DNA of 6,045 bases from Planctomycetota bacterium (GTDB lineage: Bacteria; Planctomycetota; Planctomycetia; Isosphaerales; Isosphaeraceae): NCBI GenBank assembly GCA_021807585.1, contig JAKBCQ010000196.1:1-6045 (forward strand). Direction: 5' to 3'. A program made the position numbers and the translations under genes. How positions within the stretch are numbered: the first letter of the stretch is position 1; every line of letters starts with the position of its first letter. Under the pieces are notes generated by a model that worked only from the letters and a program-made list of their open reading frames with translations, ran no database searches and was not told the origin of the DNA. Shown one piece after another: positions 1 through 6,045 of this stretch.

Positions 1-1519
1 GTTTCACGAGGATTTGTACGCGTTCGCTAAAATCGTGCAATCACTCGCGGAATGTGTCGAGGGATCGAGGGTTTGGCTCGACGATTTATCGCGGGATTTG
101 ATCGATCTCGTCGAAACACGCGGCGAAAATGACAAAGATTCGATCGATTTTTCGGGACTTTCGGCTCGCTTATCACCGCACGCTCATAATGAACTCCAGA
201 TGCTGAAAAGGGGGGGCTGGTCGAGAGAAGATCACTCCGATTTCGTCGGTCGCGCGTTTGTTTTCAGTCAATTTGATGAGTTCGTCGCCGCTCGCACCCG
301 TCGCGGATCGGGAGGGGTCTTTTGGATCGAGGGGGATTCGGGAGTCGGCAAATCGGCGCTGATCACGCATTGGGTCAATCGAGACGCGGCTCTCCATCCC
401 ACTTTTTTTTATAAGCATCGGGACACGCGAGGCGAGTGGTGGAAGATGATCGATCATCTGATCGTTGATCTGTCGCGCCGATATCATATCGAAGAATCGG
501 CTCCAGTCGATCACGAAGAGCGAATTACGTATTTTGCGGAATTGCTTGGTAAAATCGGCGATCGTCATCGCAACGACCCGAATTGGCGCTTGACGATCCT
601 GATCGACGCGATCGATGAATCCAACGATTGTCACAAATCGATCATGGCGATCCCGCGATCGAACCTTCCCCGAGGGGTTTTCCTCGTCGCGACTTCACGG
701 CCGATCGCGAGCGATAAGTCGAATAGCCTACATTTACTTCAAGAAACCGATTCTCTCAAGCGTTTTCATTTAACCGCGAAATCGCCGGAGAATCTCAAAG
801 ATATGGCCCGTTTTTTCCAGAAGCAAATCGCCGGGATCGACGACCGATCGGCGGTCCAACTGGCCTCGAATACCAAAGGATTTTTTTTCATCGCGCGAAT
901 GATCGTCAACGATTTGAGGAAAAAACGGTATTCGCAACAGTCCGCCCTGGATCCTAACAACCCCGTGTGGGGGAGTGACGCAGGAGATGGGATTCTCCAA
1001 TTCCATCGGCGTTCCTTTGATCGAAGAACCAGTAATTTGGACCCCGAAATGAGAGCGGATTTGAAGAATTTGCTCGCGGTTCTCTGCGTCGCTCGAGCTC
1101 CGCTCGACGAGACCGAGATTAAGAAGATTATGTCGAAGTCCGGCGAAGCGTGGAGTACCGATCGTTTGGATCAATGCGTCGATAAATGCGATTGGTGGAT
1201 CGATCGGACGGTTCACACGAATGATGAGACCGGAGTGGATCAAGCGTATCTGAGTTTAAATCATAAGAGCGTTTCCGACTTTTTGCTCTCGAATCCATTG
1301 AGTGGTCCGTGTCGGGATATGGAGAGCTCCGCTCACGGTCGCATTGCTCGTTATTATCTGAATGAGAAGGGAACAAAGTTATGGAGAAACATGCACTCGT
1401 ACGCGATCGCGTTTGCTGTTCGTCATATGATTGATTCAAAAGACGATGATTTATTAAAAACGGCGATGGGGATTCTGAGCGATATCGAGTATCAATCGGC
1501 GACGATTGGAAAGCGTTGA
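1..1519 (+). CDS. STAND/NACHT-type P-loop NTPase, 5'-partial
   Basis: The frame is open from the left edge (codons from base 2), so the true start lies outside the window; the TTG at 14 is probably internal. Residues are counted from that TTG. Visible elements: a DFVGR entry motif (77-80), typical of the segment before STAND NTPase cores; Walker A GDSGVGKS (107-114); Walker B with hydrophobic run LTILIDAIDES (193-203); a sensor-like ATSRP (226-230); and an H-K-S-x-x-D-F-L motif (417-424), which in NACHT proteins lies in the arm after the winged helix. Known for the family: ATP-driven oligomerising switches with an N-terminal effector and a C-terminal repeat sensor, used in signalling and defence. 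Odd: the protein ends about 50 residues after the arm region, with no WD40 or TPR repeats. Its GC is visibly lower than that of the next genes. The effector domain cannot be identified. ATPase class is fairly sure; role is not. Confidence 0.82.
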   Translation, partial: FHEDLYAFAKIVQSLAECVEGSRVWLDDLSRDLIDLVETRGENDKDSIDFSGLSARLSPHAHNELQMLKRGGWSREDHSDFVGRAFVFSQFDEFVAARTRRGSGGVFWIEGDSGVGKSALITHWVNRDAALHPTFFYKHRDTRGEWWKMIDHLIVDLSRRYHIEESAPVDHEERITYFAELLGKIGDRHRNDPNWRLTILIDAIDESNDCHKSIMAIPRSNLPRGVFLVATSRPIASDKSNSLHLLQETDSLKRFHLTAKSPENLKDMARFFQKQIAGIDDRSAVQLASNTKGFFFIARMIVNDLRKKRYSQQSALDPNNPVWGSDAGDGILQFHRRSFDRRTSNLDPEMRADLKNLLAVLCVARAPLDETEIKKIMSKSGEAWSTDRLDQCVDKCDWWIDRTVHTNDETGVDQAYLSLNHKSVSDFLLSNPLSGPCRDMESSAHGRIARYYLNEKGTKLWRNMHSYAIAFAVRHMIDSKDDDLLKTAMGILSDIEYQSATIGKR

Positions 1520-1522
1520 TCG

Positions 1523-1567
1523 ATCGGGCGGATCGGTTCAAATCGGTTTCGATCGGCGCACGATCGA
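1523..1567. repeat. ATCGG cores phased at about 10 bases
   Basis: ATCGG occurs at 1523, 1532, 1542 and 1552, followed by ATCGA at 1563, a spacing of 9, 10, 10 and 11 bases. It begins four bases after the NTPase stop codon. The spacing is close to one turn of the DNA helix, so it could be a degenerate tandem repeat or a set of protein-binding sites on one face. ATCG is very common throughout this window, so chance is a serious alternative. Confidence 0.4.
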
Positions 1568-1797
1568 GAATGAATGAACACGGACAGGTTTGGTGAACGA
1601 GATCCATCTCGTGTCGCGGTGATCCGGCGGCGATCATGCGGAACGAAGAGGAATCGGCGACCTTGGTCGTGTCGATACTATCTTTTGGGAACGACTTGGG
1701 AGATAATGACGCATAGAAAAGAAGAGAGCCCGCCGAAACGATTTCGCCTTCCGAGGCCCCGCCTAGATCCCGCCTTGAAGTTCGCCCGGGTCGGAAT

Positions 1798-1802
1798 GAG
1801 GA
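1798..1802 (+). promoter_or_regulatory. Shine-Dalgarno GAGGA for the cytochrome gene
   Basis: GAGGA lies 9 bases before the ATG at 1812. Together with an in-frame TGA at 1806-1808, two codons upstream of that ATG, it fixes the start: no longer in-frame version of the protein is possible. Confidence 0.7.
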
Positions 1803-1811
1803 TAATGACCG

Positions 1812-4361
1812 ATGAGGAATCGTCCCCCACGCGTCGGCGCAATCGGCATGACGGTCTTAATCGGCCAGTCTCTGATCGTCTTATCCGCCGCGCGGGTTTA
1901 CGCCGCCGAACCGCCCGATTCATCCCCCAAAATCGTAATCCATTCCGAGGTTGCCGAGCCGAACCGGTCGAAAGACGCGTTCGCGCGGGAAGTGATTCCG
2001 TTCCTCGCCAAGCACTGCTATTCATGCCACGGCGGCGATAAGAAGAAGGGGGATGTCACGCTCGATCAGGACAAGACCGATCAAGATATTCAAAAACACC
2101 GTGACGTTTGGGAAGACGCGCTCGACATGATCCAATCGGGGGAGATGCCTCCGAAGAAACGCCCGAGGCCGACCGAAGGCGAAATCGCGCTTGTCGTTCG
2201 CGGCGTCGAGGCGGCTCTTGCGAACCTTGATTGCACGGGCCCGCGCGATCCCGGCCGGGTGACGATGCGACGGCTCAACAAGGTCGAATATAATAATACC
2301 ATCCGAGATCTCGTCGGCGTCGATTTCAAACCCGCGGCCGATTTTCCCAACGACGACGTCGGCTACGGGTTCGATAACATCGGCGATGTTCTCTCGCTTT
2401 CGCCCCTTCTCCTCGAAAAATACTTAATCGCGGCGGATTCGATCCTCGATCAGGCGATCGTCAAGGTCGATCCCCCCTCCCCCGCCAAGACGAACATGGG
2501 GGGCTTGCGGGTTCGTCCGGGAGTGGGGGAGGAACGCCGCGGGCTTTTCATGCTGCAATCGAACGGCGCAGTTACCGGACAAATGTATGTGGAAGAAGGC
2601 GATTATTTCATCCATGCGGTCGTGTTCGCTCGGCCCGCGGGGGACGAACCCGTCCGCGCCGCGATCCGCGTCGACGGGGTGCTGCTGAAAGAATTCGAGG
2701 TCAAGGCCGAACGCGCAGCGCCCCAAACGATCGAGGCGAAAACGCATCTTAAGCAAGGGACGTCGCGGGTTTCGATCTTTTTCCTCAATCCGTATACCGC
2801 GCCCGAATCGTCTCAACCCGACGCGAAGACCGCGGTCGCAAACGCGGGATCGAAGCCGGATGATTCGAAAAAGAACGATTCCGCTTCGCCGGACCGTGCC
2901 GGCGGCAAGGTGGAAGTCGATCGCAAAACCGGCGCGATCGACAAGAGGACCGCGCGACGTCGCGGCGATTTAACGTTCGACGATTGGTTCAAGGATTCAC
3001 CCGCGCGGCGTCGACTGTTCGTCCGGTCGATCGAACTCGACGGACCTCATGACGCTCCCCCTCCGAACTTGCCCAAAACTCATAAACGCATCATGGCGCA
3101 TCGATCCGACGCCAAGCCCCGCGAGGCGGCGCATGAAATCGTCGCGCGGTTCGCCGCCCGCGCCTTCCGCCGCCCCGTCAAGCCCGATGAAGTCGAGAAC
3201 ATCCTCAAAATCTACGACCTCGCCGAGAAAGAAGGCGAACGTTTCGAAGAACGCGTCAAACTCGCGCTGGCGCGCATTCTCATCTCGCCCCACTTCCTCT
3301 ACCGGATCGAACTCGACCCCGCAGACGCCAAACCGGGATCGACATACCTAATCAATGAATATGAACTTGCATCAAGGCTTTCTTATTTCTTTTGGAGCAC
3401 GACCCCCGACGACGAGCTCCTCGGTCTCGCCTCGCGGGGCGAGTTGCGAAAGAACCTTGAGGCGCAGGTTTCGCGGCTGATTCGCGATCCCAAATCGAAC
3501 GAATTGATCCGCAATTTCAGTTCGCAGTGGCTGACGACGCGGAAATTGGCGGTCGTTTCACCCGATCCCAAAACGTTTCCGAATTTCGACGACGAGCTGC
3601 GCGCCGCGATGGGGCGCGAGACCGAGCTCTTTTTCGAGGCGATCGTGCGTGAGGATCGAAGCGTGCTCGATTTTCTTGACGCCGATTTCAGCTTTGTGAA
3701 TGAACGGTTGGCGAAACATTACGGGATCGAAGGAGTGAAGGGGAAGGAATTCCGTCGCGTCAAGCTTCCCCCCAATCGCGGCGGGATTCTCACGCAGGCG
3801 AGCGTCCTCACGCTTACCTCGAACCCGACACGAACCTCGCCGGTAAAGCGGGGCAAATGGATTTTGGAACAGATTTTGAACACCCCTCCGCCGCCGCCCC
3901 CTCCAGACGTTCCCGCGCTTTCGGAGGATCGCAAGCTGACGGGATCGCTTCGAAAAGTGATGGAACAGCATCGTGAGAATCCGATGTGCGCATCGTGCCA
4001 TCGCCGCATGGACCCGATCGGCTTCGCGTTCGAGAATTACGACGCGATCGGCGCGTGGCGTGAGAAAGACGACGGCTACGCAATCGACCCGTCGGGGATC
4101 CTCCCCGACGGCAGGTCGTTTCAGGGACCGGGCGAACTGAAAAAAATCTTAAAAAGCAAGAGCGAATCGTTTCGCCGCTGTCTGGCCGAAAAGATGCTGA
4201 CATATGCAACTGGGAGAGGTCTTGAATTTCAGGATCGGTGCGCCGTCGACATAATTCTGGCGGCGCTGAAGAAGCATGATGATCGATTTTCCACCCTATT
4301 GTTTGAGGTGGTAAAGAGCGAGCCGTTTCAGATGCGAACCGCATCGGGAGAACAGCCATGA
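1812..4361 (+). CDS. Exported di-haem PSCyt1/PSD domain protein (DUF1587-DUF1595-DUF1592-DUF1588-DUF1585)
   Basis: An 849-residue protein with a Sec signal peptide (hydrophobic 8-27, likely cut after V-Y-A at 31). Domains in order: PSCyt1 with haem motif CYSCH (69-73) and a possible distal ligand in the S-G-E-M-P-P stretch (M112); PSD3/DUF1587 (about 150-215, R-L-N-K-V-E-Y-N-N-T-I-R-D-L); a beta-rich, carbohydrate-binding-like region (about 232-330); PSD5/DUF1595 (437-500); PSD4/DUF1592 (513-640, with L-S-Y-F-F-W-S); PSCyt3/DUF1588 (656-755) with a seven-proline run (692-698) and second haem motif CASCH (726-730), then R-M-D-P-I-G-F; PSD2/DUF1585 (770-845). This order is the standard one in Planctomycetota. 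Two covalently bound c-type haems in the periplasm are inferred from the motifs; substrate and reaction are unknown. Odd: a charged low-complexity insert (331-399) interrupts the beta-rich region. The stop overlaps the next gene's ATG by four bases. Family assignment is very secure; function is not. Confidence 0.95.
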   Translation: MRNRPPRVGAIGMTVLIGQSLIVLSAARVYAAEPPDSSPKIVIHSEVAEPNRSKDAFAREVIPFLAKHCYSCHGGDKKKGDVTLDQDKTDQDIQKHRDVWEDALDMIQSGEMPPKKRPRPTEGEIALVVRGVEAALANLDCTGPRDPGRVTMRRLNKVEYNNTIRDLVGVDFKPAADFPNDDVGYGFDNIGDVLSLSPLLLEKYLIAADSILDQAIVKVDPPSPAKTNMGGLRVRPGVGEERRGLFMLQSNGAVTGQMYVEEGDYFIHAVVFARPAGDEPVRAAIRVDGVLLKEFEVKAERAAPQTIEAKTHLKQGTSRVSIFFLNPYTAPESSQPDAKTAVANAGSKPDDSKKNDSASPDRAGGKVEVDRKTGAIDKRTARRRGDLTFDDWFKDSPARRRLFVRSIELDGPHDAPPPNLPKTHKRIMAHRSDAKPREAAHEIVARFAARAFRRPVKPDEVENILKIYDLAEKEGERFEERVKLALARILISPHFLYRIELDPADAKPGSTYLINEYELASRLSYFFWSTTPDDELLGLASRGELRKNLEAQVSRLIRDPKSNELIRNFSSQWLTTRKLAVVSPDPKTFPNFDDELRAAMGRETELFFEAIVREDRSVLDFLDADFSFVNERLAKHYGIEGVKGKEFRRVKLPPNRGGILTQASVLTLTSNPTRTSPVKRGKWILEQILNTPPPPPPPDVPALSEDRKLTGSLRKVMEQHRENPMCASCHRRMDPIGFAFENYDAIGAWREKDDGYAIDPSGILPDGRSFQGPGELKKILKSKSESFRRCLAEKMLTYATGRGLEFQDRCAVDIILAALKKHDDRFSTLLFEVVKSEPFQMRTASGEQP
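4346..4350 (+). promoter_or_regulatory. Shine-Dalgarno GGGAG for the HXXSHH gene, inside the upstream CDS
   Basis: GGGAG lies 7 bases before the ATG at 4358, within the last codons of the cytochrome gene. The ATG overlaps the upstream TGA (ATGA, 4358-4361). This supports the chosen start and suggests translational coupling, with ribosomes finishing the first gene able to re-initiate on the second. Confidence 0.75.
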
Positions 4362-5704
4362 AAAATGATCGAACGATCACGCGACGCGCCGTGTTGCGCG
4401 GCGTGGGGACGGTCGTCGCGTTGCCGTTTCTGGAATCGATCGCGCCCCGAATCGCCGCGGCCGCCGCGGCGCAAGGGAGCGCAAATCCTCCCAAGCGGAT
4501 GGCGTTCATCTACGTGCCCAACGGCGTTCACATGCCCGCCTGGACGCCCAAGACCGAAGGATCGCATTTCGAGCTGCCCGAGACGCTCAAGCCGCTCGAA
4601 CCTTTTAAAGACGACCTGCTTGTGCTCAGCGGCCTGACGTGCGACAAAGCTCGCCCCAACGGCGACGGTCCGGGGGATCACGCGCGGGCGTCGTCGGCTT
4701 TTCTGACGGGGACTCAGGCGCGGAAAACCGCGGGGGCGAACTTCCGCTCGGGAGTCTCGGCGGATCAATTCGCCGCGGCGCGGATCGGCGATCAAACAAG
4801 GCTCCCGTCGCTCGAACTCGGCATCGAACGATTCCGCGGAGCGGGGAATTGCGATAGCGGTTATTCGTGCGTTTATGAACACACGCTCGCATGGCGTAAT
4901 CCCACGTCTCCCTTGCCGACCGAGGTCGATCCCAAGCTCGTTTTCGACCGGCTCTTCTCGGATCGCCCCGACGATCCTGAACGGCTCAAGCGAAGCCGGT
5001 TGCGGGGGAGCGTGCTCGACGCGGTGCTGGAAGACGCCAAGGGGATCTCGGGACGGCTCGGCGGCGCCGACCGTGAAAAGCTTGATCAATATCTCACGTG
5101 CGTACGCGAGCTCGAGGTTCGGATCGCGCGGGTCGATAAACTGCCGCCGATCGAACCCCCGTCGGGCGCGAAACGCCCCGAGACGCCCCCCGCCGATCTC
5201 TCCGAACACTTTATGCTGATGTGCGACCTGTTGGTGCTCGCGTTCCAAAGCGACGTCACGCGGATCGGCACGTTCATGTTCGCCAAGGAGGGGAGCGATC
5301 AAAAGTATCCGATGGTGGGCGTCAACGAAGGGCATCACGAACTCTCGCACCATCAGGGGAACCGCGAGAAGCAAGAAAAGATCAGCAAGATCAACAATTT
5401 TCATGTTCGACAACTCGCGTATTTAACCGAACGTCTCAAGTCGGTGCGCGAGGGGGGATCGACGCTTCTCGATTCGTGCATGATCGCCTACGGCAGCGGC
5501 AACAGCGACGGCAATCGGCACAACCACGACGACCTGCCGGTTCTCCTCCTCGGCAAAGGAGGCGGGACGATCAAATCGGGGCGGCATATTCGCTACCCCG
5601 CCGAAACGCCGCTCAACAATCTGTGGCTGTCGATGCTTGATCGGATCGGCGCGCACACCGAGAAGCTCGGCGATTCGACCGGTTTCCTCGCCGATTTGTC
5701 GTAA
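4358..5704 (+). CDS. Tat-exported HXXSHH family protein (DUF1552)
   Basis: A 448-residue protein of normal length for the HXXSHH/DUF1552 family. The N-terminus is a twin-arginine signal (T-R-R-A-V-L-R-G at 8-15, then a hydrophobic stretch and an alanine-rich region ending near 38), so it is probably folded, perhaps with a bound cofactor, before export. The name-giving motif is present as HELSHH (327-332). Other His/Asp-rich conserved-looking stretches are G-D-G-P-G-D-H-A-R (102-110) and the segment Y-G-S-G-N-S-D through H-N-H-D-D (378-392), which resemble metal-binding segments of alkaline-phosphatase/sulfatase-like folds; that fold and any metal site are inference. The gene overlaps the di-haem gene by four bases, the usual pairing of these families, so it likely acts with it in the periplasm. 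The reaction is unknown. A hairpin 52 bases after the stop probably ends the operon. Confidence 0.94.
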   Translation: MKNDRTITRRAVLRGVGTVVALPFLESIAPRIAAAAAAQGSANPPKRMAFIYVPNGVHMPAWTPKTEGSHFELPETLKPLEPFKDDLLVLSGLTCDKARPNGDGPGDHARASSAFLTGTQARKTAGANFRSGVSADQFAAARIGDQTRLPSLELGIERFRGAGNCDSGYSCVYEHTLAWRNPTSPLPTEVDPKLVFDRLFSDRPDDPERLKRSRLRGSVLDAVLEDAKGISGRLGGADREKLDQYLTCVRELEVRIARVDKLPPIEPPSGAKRPETPPADLSEHFMLMCDLLVLAFQSDVTRIGTFMFAKEGSDQKYPMVGVNEGHHELSHHQGNREKQEKISKINNFHVRQLAYLTERLKSVREGGSTLLDSCMIAYGSGNSDGNRHNHDDLPVLLLGKGGGTIKSGRHIRYPAETPLNNLWLSMLDRIGAHTEKLGDSTGFLADLS

Positions 5705-5731
5705 CCAATTATTCCGATCGCTCCGGCGCGA

Positions 5732-5745
5732 ATCGCCGCGGCGAT
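5732..5745. repeat. 14-base perfect palindrome ATCGCCGCGGCGAT
   Basis: A perfect self-complementary sequence between the HXXSHH stop and the terminator-like hairpin, followed directly by GCGATCGC (5741-5748), another palindrome. It could fold into a weak cruciform or be a protein site. Given the strong local bias to CGATCG-like words it may simply reflect genome composition. Confidence 0.4.
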
Positions 5746-5755
5746 CGCTCGCCGC

Positions 5756-5789
5756 TCGGCTCGCATTCATTGCGAGCCGACTTTATATT
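5756..5789 (+). terminator. Rho-independent-like terminator after the HXXSHH gene
   Basis: A perfect 10-bp stem (TCGGCTCGCA, 5756-5765, pairing with TGCGAGCCGA, 5771-5780) encloses a 5-base loop and is followed by the T-rich CTTTATATT. The stem is GC-rich and lies 52 bases past the stop codon. The T-run is imperfect, so efficiency is uncertain, but position and structure fit the end of the two-gene operon. Confidence 0.6.
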
Positions 5790-5879
5790 CAAATATTGCT
5801 TTATGATGATATCGAATCGCGCCGCGACGACGGCGGCGATCGCGTGATCCACATTCCTCACCATGTTCCTCAATCGTTC

Positions 5880-5883
5880 GGAG
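5880..5883 (+). promoter_or_regulatory. Shine-Dalgarno GGAG for the esterase-like gene
   Basis: GGAG lies 8 bases before the ATG at 5892, which is followed directly by a clean signal peptide. The nearest upstream ATG (5863) is out of frame. Confidence 0.6.
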
Positions 5884-5891
5884 CACTCTCC

Positions 5892-6045
5892 ATGAAAGCG
5901 CGTTTACTTTCTTTGATCTTGATAGGTCTAGCGATCGTCACGTCCTCGGCGCGCGCCGACGAACCCGTCGTGATCAAGCTTTGGCCCGAAGGCAAAGTTC
6001 CCGGCGAAACCGCGCCGATCGGCGAGGAGAAAATCGAGGGGAACA
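5892..6045 (+). CDS. Exported alpha/beta hydrolase (esterase-like), 3'-partial
   Basis: The first 51 codons of a gene that runs off the right edge. It starts with a Sec signal peptide: K2 and R4, a hydrophobic core (5-16), and an A-R-A cleavage site after residue 22. The mature start, roughly V-V-I-K-L-W-P-E-G-K-V-P-G-E, followed by G-E-E-K-I, closely resembles the N-terminus of secreted planctomycete alpha/beta hydrolases usually annotated as esterase/lipase or acetyl-xylan-esterase-like, where this L-W-P-E-G-x-x-P-G segment precedes the catalytic domain. The nucleophile elbow and catalytic triad lie outside the window, so enzyme activity cannot be judged. A terminator-like hairpin separates it from the upstream operon, so it is probably transcribed on its own. 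Exported protein is near certain; the esterase call rests on a short recognisable segment. Confidence 0.72.
   Translation, partial: MKARLLSLILIGLAIVTSSARADEPVVIKLWPEGKVPGETAPIGEEKIEGN

Larger units (their letters stand above)
1520..1811. other. Intergenic region, no gene supported
   Basis: This 292-base gap separates the NTPase stop from the cytochrome gene. It holds the phased ATCGG series listed separately, a short perfect inverted repeat ACGAGAT-CC-ATCTCGT (1597-1612) with no T-run after it, and a GATAAT (1702-1707) that could be a -10 element but has no convincing -35 at normal spacing. The promoter of the downstream operon presumably lies here, but I cannot place it. One + strand reading frame opens at 1574 and runs into the next gene, but its product is arginine-rich with no recognisable domain, so I do not call it. 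Confidence 0.6.

Noticed and set aside
1597..1612. Inverted repeat ACGAGAT-CC-ATCTCGT as a terminator for the NTPase gene
   Set aside because: Short stem with almost no loop and no T-run after it.
1128..1637. 169-codon - strand frame over the end of the NTPase gene
   Set aside because: Opposite a real coding frame with conserved arm motifs; its product is Ser/Arg-rich and shows no known family.
1574..2041. 155-codon + strand frame running through the gap into the cytochrome gene
   Set aside because: It overlaps the signal peptide and first haem motif of a certain gene in another frame, has no clear ribosome binding site and a very arginine-rich product.
3814..4509. 231-codon open frame on the - strand across the cytochrome/HXXSHH junction
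   Set aside because: It covers the second haem domain and the coupled start of the next gene, with an Arg/Ser-rich product lacking any domain; a shadow frame.
4328..5413. 361-codon open frame on the - strand opposite the HXXSHH gene
   Set aside because: It lies entirely against a well-supported gene, its product is Arg-rich with no recognisable motif, and long antisense frames are expected in GC-rich coding DNA.
5779..5807. Promoter for the esterase-like gene, with TATGAT at 5802-5807 as a -10
   Set aside because: The -10 match is good and the region AT-rich, but no acceptable -35 lies at 16-18 bases, so the site is not supported beyond a guess.

Overview
The window looks like chromosomal DNA from a member of the Planctomycetota. 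The main evidence is a gene pair made of planctomycete-type cytochrome/PSD domains (PSCyt1, PSD3, PSD5, PSD4, PSCyt3, PSD2) and a HXXSHH (DUF1552) partner. This pair is a hallmark of Planctomycetota and is also found in Verrucomicrobiota and some relatives. The downstream exported esterase-like gene start fits the same group. No rRNA, tRNA, CRISPR array, transposase or insertion sequence was found.

Layout, all on the + strand. (1) Positions 1-1519: the 3' part of a STAND/NACHT-type P-loop NTPase gene. The frame is already open at the left edge, so its N-terminal domain lies outside the window. It stops just after the helical arm region, with no recognisable WD40 or TPR repeats. (2) Positions 1520-1811: a non-coding gap that begins with a roughly 10-base-phased series of ATCGG cores and ends in a good Shine-Dalgarno for the next gene. 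(3) Positions 1812-4361: an 849-residue exported protein with two CXXCH haem motifs and a full PSD/PSCyt domain series. (4) Positions 4358-5704: a 448-residue Tat-exported HXXSHH-family protein whose ATG overlaps the previous stop (ATGA), so the two form a tight, probably translationally coupled operon. (5) Positions 5705-5891: an intergenic region with a perfect 10-bp hairpin followed by T-rich sequence, a likely terminator. (6) Positions 5892 to the right edge: the first 51 codons of a Sec-exported protein, probably an alpha/beta hydrolase (esterase).

How the genes may work together: the cytochrome-like protein and the HXXSHH protein are both sent across the inner membrane, by Sec and Tat respectively, and are probably made in matched amounts. 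This is consistent with a joint role in the periplasm, perhaps redox-linked, but their biochemical function is unknown. The NTPase gene is lower in GC and has no evident functional link to the pair. Such proteins are often signalling or defence switches, but the effector domain is not visible here. Across the whole window the palindrome CGATCG is strikingly over-represented (about 27 copies by eye, about 2 expected from base composition).

I see no clear evidence of a previously undescribed multi-gene system. The most interesting leads are the sensor-less end of the NTPase, the charged insertion inside the cytochrome protein's beta-sandwich region, and the CGATCG signature.
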